Shown: piece by piece, positions 13,795 through 24,974 of the stretch
Layout of the letters: each line of letters starts with the position of its first letter
How positions within the stretch are numbered: the first letter of the stretch is position 1
Assembly (NCBI GenBank): GCA_949775045.1
Contig: OX459103.1
Coordinates: 18,302,817-18,366,816, forward strand
Origin: Metridium senile
Lineage: Eukaryota > Cnidaria > Anthozoa > Actiniaria > Metridiidae
Reading direction: 5' to 3'
Length of the DNA: 64,000 nt
Translations under genes and position numbers: made by a program
Notes under the pieces: generated by a model
Told to the model about the DNA's origin: nothing
The model's input: the letters and a program-made list of their open reading frames with translations, nothing else
Database searches by the model: none

Positions 13795-16098
13795 GCTCAT
13801 TAGCATGTTATTTTACTCATTAGCATGTTATTTTACTCATTAGCATGTTATTGTATTTATTAGCATGTTATTGTACTCATTAGCATGTTATTTTATTATT
13901 AGCATGTTATTTTACTCATTAGCATGTTATTTAACTCATCATCATGTTATTTTACTCATTAGTATGTTATTTTACTCATTAGTATGTTATTTTACTCATG
14001 AGCTTGTTATTTTACTCATTAGCATGTTATTTTACTCATCAGCATGTTATTTTACTCATTAGTATGTTATTTTACTCATGAGCTTGTTATTTGACTCATC
14101 AGCATGTTATTTTACTCATTAGCATGTTATTTTACTCATTAGCTTGTTATTTGACTCATCAGCATGTTATTTTACTCATTAGCATGTTATTTTACTCATT
14201 AGTATGTTATTTTACTCATTAGCATGTTATTTTACTCATTAGCATGATATTGTACTCATTAGCATGTTATTTTACTCATTAGCATGTTATTTTACTCATT
14301 AGCATGTTATTTTACTCATTAGTATGTTATTTTACTCATGAGGTTGTTATTTGACTCATCAGCATGTTATTTTACTCATTAGCATGTGATTGTACTCATG
14401 AGTTTGTTATTTTACTCATTAACATGTTATTTTACTCATTAGCATGTTATTTTACTCATTAGTATGTTATTTTACTCATTAGCATGTTATTTTACTGATC
14501 AGCATGTTATTTTACTCATTAACATGTCATTTTACTCATTAGCATGTTATTTTACTCGTTAGCATGTTATTTTACTAATTAGCATGTTATTTGATCATCA
14601 GCATGTTATTTTACTCATCAGCATGTTATTTTATTCATTAGCATGTTATTTTACTCATTAGCATGTTATTTTACTCATTAGCATGTTATTTTACTCATTA
14701 GCATGTTATTTTACTCATTAGCATGTTATTGTATTTATTAGCATGTTATTGTACTCATTAGCATGTTATTTTATTATTAGCATGTTATTTTACTCATTAG
14801 CATGTTATTTAACTCATCATCATGTTATTTTACTCATTAGTATGTTATTTTACTCATTAGTATGTTATTTTACTCATGAGCTTGTTATTTTACTCATTAG
14901 CATGTTATTTTACTCATCAGCATGTTATTTTACTCATTAGTATGTTATTTTACTCATGAGCTTGTTATTTGACTCATCAGCATGTTATTTTACTCATTAG
15001 CATGTTATTTGACTCATTAGCTTGTTATTTGACTCATCAGCATGTTATTTTACTCATTAGCATGTTATTTTACTCATTAGTATGTTATTTTACTCATTAG
15101 CATGTTATTTTACTCATTAGCATGTTATTTTACTCATTAGCATGTTATTTTACTCATTAGTATGTTATTTTACTCATGAGCTTGTTATTTCACTCATCAG
15201 CATGTTATTTTACTCATTAGCATGTTATTGTACTCATTAGTTTGTTATTTTACTCATTAGCATGTTATTTTACTCATTAGCATGTTATTTTACTCATTAG
15301 CATGTTATTTTACTCATTAGTATGTTATTTTACTCATTAGCATGTTATTTTACTCATCAGCATGTTATTTTACTCATTAGCATGTGATTGTACTCATTAG
15401 TTTGTTATTTTACTCATTAACATGTTATTTTACTCATTAGCATGTTATTTTACTCATTAGTATGTTATTTTACTCATTAGTATGTTATTTTACTCATGAG
15501 CTTGTTATTTTACTCATCAGCATGTTATTTTACTCATTAGCATGTTATTGTACTCATTAGTTTGTTATTTTACTCATTAGCATGTTATTTTACTCATTAG
15601 CATGTAATTTTACTCATTAGCATGTTATTTTACTCATTAGTATGTTATTTTACTCATTAGCATGTTATTTTACTCATCAGCATGTTATTTTACTCATTAG
15701 CATGTGATTGTACTCATTAGTTTGTTATTTTACTCATTAACATGTTATTTTACTCATTAGCATGTTATTTTACTCATTAGTATGTTATTTTACTCATTAG
15801 CATGTTATTTTACTGATCAGCATGTTATTTTACTCATTAACATGTCATTTTACTCATTAGCATGTTATTTTACTCGTTAGCATGTTATTTTACTAATTAG
15901 CATGTTATTTGATCATCAGCATGTTATTTTACTCATCAGCATGTTATTTTATTCATTAGCATGTTATTTTACTCATTAGCATGTTATTTTACTCATTAGC
16001 ATGTTATTTTACTCATTAACATGTTATTTTACTCATTAGGATGTTATTTTACTCATTAGCATGTTATTTTACTGATTAGCATGTTATTTACTCATTAG
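13795..16098 (+). repeat. 20-bp satellite (TTAGCATGTTATTTTACTCA)n, ~2.3 kb
   Basis: About 115 tandem units with scattered variants (TTAGTATG, GAGCTTG, TCAGCATG). Variant order repeats at offsets of 878 bp (13865 and 14743) and about 1,318 bp (a TGATCAGCATG block near 14497 and 15815), showing segmental duplication inside the satellite. The open frames in it are artefacts. Confidence 0.97.
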
Positions 16099-16099
16099 C

Positions 16100-17190
16100 A
16101 TTTTGAAATGCGTGTGAACTCGCTTAAATAATTAATTTGTGTCGATAATTACAGCCAAAGTTACAGTCAACACCTTGTGGTGAATGACATTTTTGCTCTT
16201 TTTTTCATTTAATTTTTGTTTCTTCATTATTAATTTGTATATATTATATTGCTTTTATAGGGAACCCAATAAAAGAAGATACTTTTCAGTGCAGCAATCT
16301 ACTGCTAGATTCCCACATTGTTTCGTACAAGTAAAATAATTACAGAGCAAACAGTAAGTATACAGCAGATTGTATAAATGACAATAATAGAACTATTTAG
16401 TATTATCATCATTATTATTTTTATATATTAATCTGTTCGTCTGTCAGTCTGTCTGTCTGTGTTCCTTTCTTGTTATTGTAAGCACACCCCTTTTAAATAT
16501 CCATGGTCACTTACCAGCATGCACTACGTGACGTGATTTCTTTTGTAAAATGCGCATTAATTATGAGATCGCTTTGATTATGACCTATGTACGCGTTCCT
16601 GTCGACTCTTGATCTTCGTCATTTATGCTAGCATCGAACACAAATGCAATTCAACGCTTAGACAGGGATTAAAATATCCTTCTTTAATTTATACCATTTT
16701 TCTCCCTCCTCCCTAATTTTTTCGACCATTTCTCCCTCCTCCCTGATTTTCCCTCCTTTCTAAATAAAAGCTACTGAGACAATTCATAAATAAGGGTGCA
16801 AATGGTACAAATTTTGAAGATGTATTCAACCTTCCCGGCCATGATTGTAAACTGCTGGTTTTTCAGCAGTCCGATAAGTCCTCCATATACACATTAGTAG
16901 ATTGTAAAGTGCTATGAGCTATTAGAGAGATATAGCGCTATATAAATTGAGGCATTTTTTTTTTACCTCTTTTTCTTCTTCCTCCCTGTTTATACAATTT
17001 AAACTCTATTTCTTGCTATTGGGAGTATATACATGAAGAAATAAGAATATTACTACATTTTGAAATTGATGGCTGTTTTATAATTTAAAGTAAATATGTT
17101 TATTATACAAGTTGTAATCAATCTAGTATACAAGTGGCCGGGGAATCCCCCAACCGCTTGCATTACATCATAAAATACTAAACACTATAC
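16100..17190. other. No gene seen; SINE-like tail and simple sequence
   Basis: Contains GTCTGTCTGTCTGT near 16440-16465, CTCCCTCCTCCCT repeats near 16700-16760, and a probable SINE tail at about 16890-16955. No supported coding sequence. Confidence 0.5.
16850..16955 (+). mobile_element. SINE-like 3' tail
   Basis: TCCTCCATATACACATTAG is followed by TTGTAAAGTGCTATGAG and ATATAGCGCTATATAAATTG. This matches the GTAAAGCGC...ATATAGCGC tail common to several metazoan SINE families. A relative is at 22590-22675. No tRNA-like head is seen here. Confidence 0.5.
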
Positions 17191-17193
17191 ATC

Positions 17194-17458
17194 AGGTGAT
17201 CTCGCTTCAAAGCGCGCAAAGGATTATTTGTCAAAACGAACAGTTCCAAAATGGCGCGCGTCTCGAGCTAGATATCAACAATATCTGTTACTTTTAGGCA
17301 TTTGCGTTTTGTTTTCATTACCTTTTACTGCTTATAGAGCAGCAGAGAGCTTTTGTTCCAAGTTACATGGAGTTTTTGATATAGAGGTTTTTTTCGAGCG
17401 ACACCATTTTTGGACTTTTGGCTTATACTAACCGAAAGTGAGCGCACGAAATCACCTG
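17194..17458. mobile_element. Short element with inverted CAGGTGAT ends (tentative)
   Basis: CAGGTGATCTCGCTTCAAAGCGC on the left is mirrored by AGTGAGCGCACGAAATCACCTG on the right. The 67-codon frame inside begins with TTG, has no family I recognise, and is probably not a gene. Confidence 0.4.
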
Positions 17459-17558
17459 GGATCGGTTGTACGAAGGGTGGATAAAGTTATCCGCGGATAA
17501 AAGTTTTTATAGATTTTATCCGTTGGATAGCGATTTTCACCCTTCGTACAACTGGCCC
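17458..17558. mobile_element. Fold-back MITE (GTTGTACGAAGGGTG ends)
   Basis: GGTTGTACGAAGGGTGGATA and its inverted partner TCACCCTTCGTACAACTGG bracket ~100 bp containing inverted GGATAAAG/TATCC segments. It abuts the CAGGTGAT-ended element. Confidence 0.65.
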
Positions 17559-17764
17559 CCTGCCTAACACTAACATGAAAAGATAATAGACTCTGATTGG
17601 TCGCGAGCAGTGAAGTTCAAATGTTTCTGACCAGTGAAAAGTATAACAATTGTTTTCGATTTTATTTGCTCCCTGTTCTTGAGCTGGATATAGATACTAT
17701 AGATACTGGATACTATTAAGCAAGAAAACGAAGACGTAAACAGTGAACAAACCATTTTCTTTGT

Positions 17765-17840
17765 TGCTGTTGTTGTTTTTCTTCTTCTTCTTTTTCTTCT
17801 TCTTCTTGTTCTTGTTCTTGTTCTTCTTCTTCTTCAGTAG
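17765..17840 (+). repeat. (CTT)n-rich microsatellite
   Basis: CTTCTTCTT runs interrupted by TTCTTG units. The flanking 17560-17765 and 17840-18138 hold nothing recognised. Confidence 0.85.
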
Positions 17841-18137
17841 AACATCATAACATTACACCAATGACTGACTAATACTGTTGTTACTGCTATTACAAATCAA
17901 TGATGTGTAATACATCAAGAAATAGAATGAATTTCAAAGATTTCGTCATCCAGTGATCACGAATATATGTACATATTTATATAGATATATTTATATACAT
18001 TTGTATAATACCCAAAGTACTAGTATACTACCCGTTAATTAAATGTCTATGTTACGTAATATTTCGATATATACTTATTTCAAAAATCGTACGTTGTCGC
18101 ACCCAAAGATATATTCATGCAACTCCGACTTCGCAGA

Positions 18138-18406
18138 TATACCCATTCCTAGAAAGTTTGTCACCCCTAAAGTGAAAAGACTACAAGCTAATAGCGCCTG
18201 GAACAATGGAAAACCTATGTATAATTTATTAGAACGCAAGGATTTCATGCAAACATCACACCGCACTTGCCAATAGGTTATTGAGAAATGACCGTTTGAA
18301 ATGCGCGCCGAATGCACAATTAATTTCTGGGCTGATCCATGACCCTTTGCGCCACTAGCTTGTGTGCTTTTCACGGGTGACAAAGTTCCTCGGAAAGGTT
18401 GTATGC
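18138..18406. mobile_element. Fold-back MITE, copy A (AGAAAGTTTGTCACCC arms)
   Basis: The left arm CTAGAAAGTTTGTCACCC is inverted at the right as GGGTGACAAAGTTCCTCGG, with inner inverted AAAAGACTACAAGCTA and TAGCTTGTGTGCTTTT. A second copy lies inverted at 58800-59086. Open frames of up to 133 codons cross it on both strands and are not conserved between copies. Confidence 0.7.
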
Positions 18407-18734
18407 ATATGTACTTGTTTGAATGTGTTCTGTTGTGATGTACAAACAATATATTTTTTTTGTTTTTTTCTTGCATTGAATTCTACTTTAGAGCAAAACT
18501 CTTAATTAGTAAAATGAACTTTGTACACGCTATCCATTTTCAATGACATGTCCGTAGTGAATATTAGCAAGTCCAATTTGGAGAAGTGCACATGTGAGGA
18601 TGTTTTCTCAGTCGGATTTAAAGCTCTCTTCGTAACAAAGAAATGAATATCAAAAAGCCTGCCTTGTACAGCCGAACCACTTTCAGTGTCAAAGGCATAT
18701 TGTTTTATTCCAAATGCATCCTTATAAAAGATAG

Positions 18735-19705
18735 ACGCAGTCCACAATAGTTTAACCGCTAGTTATCGTTCAATTTTACTCCAATTGTTTCCTTAGAAAC
18801 ATCGACGCAGTCCACACTAGTTTAACCGCTAGTTATCGTACATTTTTACTCCAATTGTTTTCTTAGAAACATCGACGCAGTCCACACTAGTTTAACCGCT
18901 AGCTATCGTACATTTTTACGTACTGCAATTGTTTCCTTAGAAACATCGACGCAGTCCACACTAGTTTAACCGCTAGCTATCGTACATTTAACTCCAATTG
19001 CTTTCTTAGAAACACTGACGCAGTCCACACTAGTTTAACCGCTGGTTATATATTGTACATTTTTATTCCAATTGCTTCCATAGAAACACCGACGCAGTCC
19101 ACACTAGTTTAACCGCTAGCTATCGTACCTTTAACTCCAATTGCTTTCTTAGAAACACTGACGCAGTCCACACTAGTTTAACCGCTGGTTATATATTGTA
19201 CATTTTTATTCCGATTGCTTCCATAGAAACACCGACGCAGTCCACACTAGTTTAACCGCTAGTTATCGTACATTTTAACTCCAATTGTTTTCTTAGAAAC
19301 ATCGACGCAGTCCACACTAGTTTAACCGCTAGTTATCGTACATTTTAACTCCAATTGCTTCCTTAGAAACATCGACGCAGTCCACACTAGTTTAGTCGCT
19401 AGTTATCGTACATTTTTATTCCAATTGCTTCCTAAGAAACATCGACGCAGTCCACACTAGTTTAACCGCTAGTTATCGTACATTTTTACTCCAATTGTTC
19501 CTTTAGAAACACCGACGCAATCCACACTAGTTTAACCGCTAGCTATCGTACCTTTAACTCCAATTGCTTTCTTAGAAACACTGACGCAGTCCACACTAGT
19601 TTAACCGCTGGTTATATATTGTACATTTTTATTCCAATTGCTTCCTTAGAAACACCGACGCAGTCCACACAAGTTTAACCGCTAGTTATCGTACATTTTA
19701 ACTCC
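18735..19705 (+). repeat. 71-bp family array C1
   Basis: About 13 units of the ~71-bp monomer (GACGCAGTCCACACTAG, TTTAACCGCTAGTTATCGTA, CATTTTTACTCCAATTG, TTTCCTTAGAAACATC). Each has a hairpin ACTAG-8 nt-CTAGT. Two variant types alternate in part (CTAGCTATCGTACCTTTAAC and CTGGTTATATATTGTAC). The array ends 40 bp before the stop of the GPCR gene on the opposite strand. Confidence 0.95.
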
Positions 19706-19744
19706 AAGAGATTAACTGGCGTAGAGCGGCCTATGTTCTACTTT

Positions 19745-20797
19745 CTATGTCGGTGCCATTTCAACTTGGTCCTGCATATAGGAAACAGCAGGCGGCGTCC
19801 GATTCACCGAGCCCGTACCGTGCATACTCCAGTCTTGATTTCTAACACACATCATCTTCTTAGCCAACACCTTGAAGCCTTGCCTATAGTTATTGCTCTG
19901 TAGAGCGTACAGAAATGGATTGATTGATGAATGAACGGGGATCAAGTAAACCAAGATATTAGCGAGGTTCTGGATATTATGATTTCTTTGCGAACCAGTG
20001 AGGCCAAGGATGGAGATTTGTAGAACACCATATGGAACGAACGCAATAAAGAATACAATAGTTATAGTCACGAGTAGTTTTACAAGTTTTCTCTTAGCCA
20101 TGAGATCCTCACGATTTAGACCAGGGTTGGCGGCTTCATTGCAGTTGAATATCGTATTCCTAAAGTACAACCCTGAGATGATTTGAGAATACGAGATAGC
20201 GATGATGATGAACGGTATGATCATCATGGCAAAGACCACTGCTCCGTTTGACACGATTATAACCCTGAAGTGTTTCCCAGGTGAACAGATTTGAATTGCA
20301 GGATCATAATCCATGTATATAATTACTGGTAGATTCATAGTCATCGACACCAACCATATACCAATTATCACATATATGACATTTTCAATCGTAAGTCTCC
20401 TTGATATCATCATTGGTTTCACCAAAGCGTTGTATCTCTCAATGGAGAGAACCGTGAGGCTTAGACTAGTAGCAAGCAACGCGACGCTGGATAAGGTGTT
20501 CGGTGCGATTACTTTACACAGGAAGCTGTTGTTATTGGACACAGTACGGAATAGAATCGTATGTATTGCAGTTAGTAGCAACGTAATGAAATCCGCAATA
20601 GCGACATTGACGAGAAGAAAATTGGTCGTCGTCTTCATGCTGTTATTTAAGGCGACAATGGCGATGACGAAGGAGTTACCAATAAGACCTATAATCATGA
20701 TGACAGTGATGATTATAATTGGTGCAAGGTTTTCGGACTGTTCTGGAGTACTGGTGGAATTTGTGGATGCATTTCCGAAACCACCGCTTGATACCAT
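19745..20797 (-). CDS. Rhodopsin-like (class A) GPCR, intronless, 350 residues
   Basis: A single open frame starts at the first true ATG (20797) and ends at TAG (19747-19745). Seven membrane segments lie at about 26-50, 57-82, 92-125, 138-161, 178-209, 236-263 and 277-300. Class A marks are GN (N41), LxxxD (D69), C94 with C171 for the extracellular disulfide, ERY (120-122), W148, P195/Y203, P255 and NPFLY (293-297). N-glycosylation sites are at N9 and N13, and C317 could be lipidated. It would sit in the plasma membrane and couple to a G protein. No acidic residue lies between C94 and the ERY motif, so a classical amine receptor is unlikely; a peptide or orphan receptor is more plausible. TM6 has AFVP where most members have CWxP. 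The ligand cannot be named. On the minus strand, AATAAA inside the adjoining 71-bp array (19633-19628) could serve as poly(A) signal. Confidence 0.88.
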   Translation of the reverse strand: MVSSGGFGNASTNSTSTPEQSENLAPIIIITVIMIIGLIGNSFVIAIVALNNSMKTTTNFLLVNVAIADFITLLLTAIHTILFRTVSNNNSFLCKVIAPNTLSSVALLATSLSLTVLSIERYNALVKPMMISRRLTIENVIYVIIGIWLVSMTMNLPVIIYMDYDPAIQICSPGKHFRVIIVSNGAVVFAMMIIPFIIIAISYSQIISGLYFRNTIFNCNEAANPGLNREDLMAKRKLVKLLVTITIVFFIAFVPYGVLQISILGLTGSQRNHNIQNLANILVYLIPVHSSINPFLYALQSNNYRQGFKVLAKKMMCVRNQDWSMHGTGSVNRTPPAVSYMQDQVEMAPT

Positions 20798-20799
20798 GT

Positions 20800-21165
20800 T
20801 TGGACGACTAACAAGCGATGCTAATTCCACAAATTATCTTTTTCCCTTGATGTTCGTTGTTATGCGAAATGATATCTTCAAGGTGGTTGAAGATGGTTTT
20901 GAAAGACAATAAATCTTGCAAAAGTGTTTTTTTTTTCACGATTTATGAAGATGTCTTTGAAATAAATATAAGCGATGTTATATTTCCCAAATCCTTTCTC
21001 CCACAATATTAAAAAAATGTTTTTGACGATGCTTAAAGTGTCTGAAAGAATCACGATGAATGTTATTTCACAAAACCAATCTTTTCACGTTATCAGGCAA
21101 CTGATACGTATACCTTGTACAAGATGTAACTTTAGTGGTCTGCCGTTACAACTCTCCAACAATAA
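20800..21165. other. Upstream region of the GPCR gene; no other gene seen
   Basis: Presumed 5' UTR and promoter of the minus-strand receptor. No TATA box or defined start could be chosen, and no second coding region is supported. Confidence 0.45.
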
Positions 21166-21560
21166 TTGGCAGACGGTTTTTGTACAGTATACTATTTTCT
21201 CGTCAACAAAGATGTTTCAGTTGACGACTTTATTTCCGGCTTCTGCTGATGATATTACTCTTCCTATGATGAGGGATGAAAGATTTTGTAACAAATCCTT
21301 TTCCAACAATGATATCCTTGTGAAGATTTGGTGATGAATTTAGGTTTACTTCTGTTGATATTTGTCTCCAATAATGGAGATCAAAATATTCTGCCTCAAA
21401 TCCCTTTATTATTCAAACAATGATTTTCTTGTGGAGATATTTTTGGTGATGACTTTAGGTTTCTTCGGATGATATTATTTGTCCGATAACAAAGGACAAA
21501 AGATTTTGTCTAATTCAAATCCTATTTTCCCACAATGTTATCAGTATCAATCAACCTGCC
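21165..21560 (+). repeat. Degenerate ~105-140-bp tandem repeat
   Basis: Segments GATGATATTACT, GATGAGGGATGAAAGATTTTG, TCCAACAATGATATCCTTGTG and GGTGATGAATTTAGGTTT recur two to three times with clear divergence. Confidence 0.6.
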
Positions 21561-21939
21561 TAGATTAGTTGATAGCTATTTGCAGGTTTTTGGATAACAC
21601 GTATTAACTTGAAAATAAAAAGCAACTAGCCTTGTGACTTTGCTTTAGGTTTTTTGATAATACTCGTTTGGCAATAATTGTCAAATCGATATATTGTTTC
21701 ACAAGGAGTATTTCTTTATGCAGAAACCCTTCCAAACGATGCAGCTGGAAGTTCTTCTTTCAATTTTCGCTTTCTATTTTCAACTTTAACTTTTCACGAT
21801 TTTGTCGATTTTGTTGAAGCCGTGGGTTACTTTCTTTGTTAGTGAAAATCCGCTTTGTTTCTTTACACCGTAAAGTACAAACTAGCCTTTATGCTTTGAT
21901 AGAAGAGCTGGATTTCCCCGAGCCAGAAGTTATCGCCGC

Positions 21940-22260
21940 TACCAGTAGGCTCTACCACGCTTTACGATATCGATGCGGAAGGAGTTGTGGTCACTGTTAT
22001 ATCTAGGAACTCTACCAGGTTTTACAATATCGATACAGAAGTATTTGCGGCTACTGTCGTATCAGAGACTCTACCAGGTTTTACAGTATCGGAGCGGCAA
22101 TAATTGTGGCCACTGTCGTACCTAGAAATTCTACCAGGTTTTACAATATCGATACAACACTAGTTGTGGCCGTTGCTGTATCTAAGAACTCTACCAGGTT
22201 TTACAATATCGATACAGCAGTAGTTGTGGCCACGACGTTTCACAATATGGGAGCGGCTGC
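21940..22260 (+). repeat. ~60-bp tandem repeat, five units
   Basis: CTCTACCAGGTTTTACAATA, TCGATACAGAAGT, TTGTGGCCACTGTCGTATC units repeat about five times. The 60-bp period leaves an open frame that I do not consider coding. Confidence 0.8.
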
Positions 22261-23040
22261 TGTATTTGTAGCGGCTGCTGTAGGCTTTAAATACCAGCAC
22301 GATCACGTTTCAAGATGTTCTGCAAAACAACAAAGTTTTACGTAAATGAGTGGGACCTAACAAAACTTTTAAATAGCATTAGCTAGTGTTTAAACGTCGC
22401 TTTTGTTTTAATACACATAAGCTTATTTAAACCTTCAAGTACGGTCACGTATTGATGACCAATCTGAAAATTTAGTCAAAAGTTCTAAGGCTTAGTGTAA
22501 AGTATACTTGTTTTGACTGAAATTCAGATACAAGCTTTTTCATAAAGATTAATAATATATCAGATAGTAAGCTATATGCAGATAATATGCAGCCAGTAAA
22601 GTCCTCCACTGAATATATAAGTGTCTGTAAAGCGCACTGAGACTACATATAGCGCCTTCCATTATTATTATCAAATGCATTATGGGTATAAAACCACTCA
22701 TAAACATAAGACTGAAATGTTGAAATAGTTTAATTCGTACAGAACTTGGAAATAGCTCCTATGTTAACGTTTTTAAATACATGTTTGCCTACTGATACTC
22801 CATTTTTATGTTATCTAGTGGCAGCACTGTACTATTTAAAGACGTCAGTATTTGTACAAGATTCGTTCAGTGTAAATATTCACAAGAATTCCAAGCAAAA
22901 CACCAAAAAATATTACCGCTTTACAATAGAAAACACATTGAAATTTGATGTAGATTAGTCTTTCCCTGTGCAAATGCGCCTTTTGTCAAATAGTACAGCG
23001 CTACTAGATAGCATGGAACTGGAGTATTCCTTCCCGTCTT
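22260..23040. other. No gene seen; SINE-like tail at 22590-22675
   Basis: TCCTCCACTGAATATATAAG, GTCTGTAAAGCGCACTGAG and CATATAGCGCC, then ATTATTATTAT, form a SINE-like tail related to that at 16850. The rest shows nothing I can support. Confidence 0.5.
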
Positions 23041-23705
23041 TCCTTGGACAGCTTTTTGAAATTGGTGTATGCCTATAATTCCTTTGCAACTTGGAATGAC
23101 CTATCGCCTTGGACAACCTTTTTGAAATAGGTGTATGCCTATAATTCCTTTGCATCTTGAAATGACCTATAGCCTTGGACAACCTTTTTGAAATAGGTGT
23201 ATGCCTATAATTCCTTTGCATCTTGGAATGACCTATCGCCTTGGACAACCTTTTTGAAATAGGTGTATGTCTATAATTCCTTTCCATCTTTGAATGACCT
23301 ATTGCCTTGGACAACCTTTTTGAAATAGGTGTATGCCTATAATTCCTTTGCAACTTGGAATGACCTATCGCCTTGGAGAACCTTTTTAAAATTGGCGTAT
23401 GCCTATAATTCCTTTGCATCTTGGAATGACCTATCGCCTTGGACAACTTTTTAAAATTGGCGTATGCCTATAATTCCTTTGCATCTTGGAATGACCTATT
23501 GCCTTGGACAACCTTTTTGAAATAGGTGTATGCCTATAATTCCTTTGCATCTTGAAATGACCTATCGCCTTGGACAACCTTTTTGAAAAAGGTGTATGCC
23601 TATAATTCCTTTGCATCTTGGAATGACCTATCGCCTTGGACAACCTTTTTAAAATTGGCGTTAAATAACCTATCATCTTGGACAACCTTTTCGAAATAAT
23701 CTTGA
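23040..23705 (-). repeat. 66-bp family array A1
   Basis: About ten units of the 66-bp monomer (minus-strand landmarks GGTTGTCCAAGGCGATAGGT, CATTCCAAGATG, AAAGGAATTATAGG, CATACACCTATTTCAAAAA). Because 66 is a multiple of three, the minus strand carries a continuous 22-residue repeat frame. A hairpin ATAGG-6 nt-CCTAT lies in each unit. Confidence 0.95.
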
Positions 23706-23709
23706 ACAC

Positions 23710-24535
23710 ACTTCAAACTCGACAGTCACTAATTGTAGCGAAATATGGAATCTTGACAATCTCATATATAAACTCTCATAAGACAATCAAGTTAATTTCC
23801 TATGAATATAACATTACTAAAGTTTGATATAAATTGAGTTGTTCCAAAGAATATTAAAATTTGACAGTTCCGGAAAAGCTGGTTCATATTTTGACATGTA
23901 ACACATCGAAGCTAATGGAAAACCGAGCTGAAACAATTAACCACATTTTATTTATGAAATATTACATGCAGTTTTATTGATTTGTTAAATTTTCTACGTT
24001 TTTTCTTTTTCGTGTTGTAGCTTTCAAGCTTTTATTCCGAACTTTAAAACGAGCGAGAAACCGAGCAGAATGGAAGCAAAACGGATCTTTGTATTAACCA
24101 TCAGTATATATATTTATGAAAAATTACCGACAGTTTTATTGATTTGTAAGATCTTGTACGTGTGTCGTTGTAATGCTGTAGCTTTCAAGCTTTAATTCAG
24201 AACTTTAAAATGATCGTTGTCTCGCTTCGATGTAAAGGATGCACTATAGGTGGACCTACAGGGACGTATTTTGTTATAGTTTTGCCAACCAACCATTGTT
24301 ATTAGAACAAATCTATTGTTAAAATGGTTGGTAATTTAGTACACAATACTAACACTTGTAAACACTACGTTCACTTATATTCATCAAGAAAAAACCTGAT
24401 ATATAAATCGTAAAAGGGTGTCACTTACTAACACAAATACCAATACTACTACTATAGTTTGCTATATAAGAAAGTGCATTTTTGAAATCTAATTAGAATT
24501 AAAATGCAGTCATTAGTAAAACTGAGAAAATAAAT
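23710..24535. other. No gene seen; one ~158-bp duplication
   Basis: TTTATTGATTTGTWARAT, GTAGCTTTCAAGCTTT and GAACTTTAAAAYGA occur twice (about 23950-24060 and 24110-24215). A GTCTCGCTTCGATGTAAAGG segment near 24218 resembles the arm of the MITE at 62545. Confidence 0.5.
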
Positions 24536-24725
24536 AGAAACTAGCGAGTAAACTAGTATAGGCTGCATACGTCAGTGTTTGATATAAACGATAGGTAATA
24601 GAATGAAATTTGTAACACCGTCAAAAACGTTGACCTAACTTTACCGACGTGTAGAGCTTTAGTCCTTCGTCAGAGTAAAAGAGCAATGAAGGGCTAAAGC
24701 TCAAAACGTCAGTAAAGCTAAGAAA
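24535..24725 (-). repeat. 111-bp family array D2 with a head-to-head hammerhead-like cap
   Basis: About one monomer in minus orientation, then a cap region where a minus-strand hammerhead-like half (CTGACGA at 24673-24667, box 2 altered to TACACGTC) faces a plus-strand half (GAAGGGCTAAAGCTCAAAAC, then GTCAGTAAAG, 24689-24717). Confidence 0.75.
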
Positions 24726-24974
24726 ACATTTTAACGACGTTACTATATCATGATATTCTATTTTTATTTTTTTGGAGACTGAAAATGCTACCATAAGAAA
24801 ATATGTCACAATTCAAAATGGCACACTGTCATCTGGCATCCCCTGCATTTGCTTTTAATTTCTTTCTGATCAAACAAATTGACTGCTCAGTTTTGAAGAA
24901 GAGCGACAGAGAGCACATCACTTGAGAAACAGTCAACGGTATTATGAAACTCGGAGATTATATGTTTACGACTG

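Noticed and set aside
13795..16098. Possible CRISPR-like array (regular short repeat)
   Set aside because: The units are contiguous 20-mers without spacers, a eukaryotic satellite.
17228..17431. 67-codon frame with a hydrophobic stretch
   Set aside because: Begins with TTG, lies inside an inverted-repeat element, and matches no family I recognise.
18075..18476. 133-codon minus-strand frame
   Set aside because: Crosses a fold-back MITE and is not preserved in the second copy at 58800.
18735..19705. Full hammerhead in the 71-bp family
   Set aside because: It retains TTTTTACTCC and GAAACATC but has no CUGANGA-type box, so I describe only shared modules.
20795..20830. 11-residue N-terminal extension of the GPCR
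   Set aside because: It would start at GTG; the first ATG at 20797 is the better start in a eukaryote.
20313..21334. 199- and 119-codon plus-strand frames
   Set aside because: The first is antisense to the GPCR gene; the second overlaps a degenerate tandem repeat and has no domain.
22955..23446. 163-codon repeat protein on the minus strand
   Set aside because: Frame of the 66-bp satellite. Changes among units are often nonsynonymous and other arrays break the frame, so I do not call it a gene.
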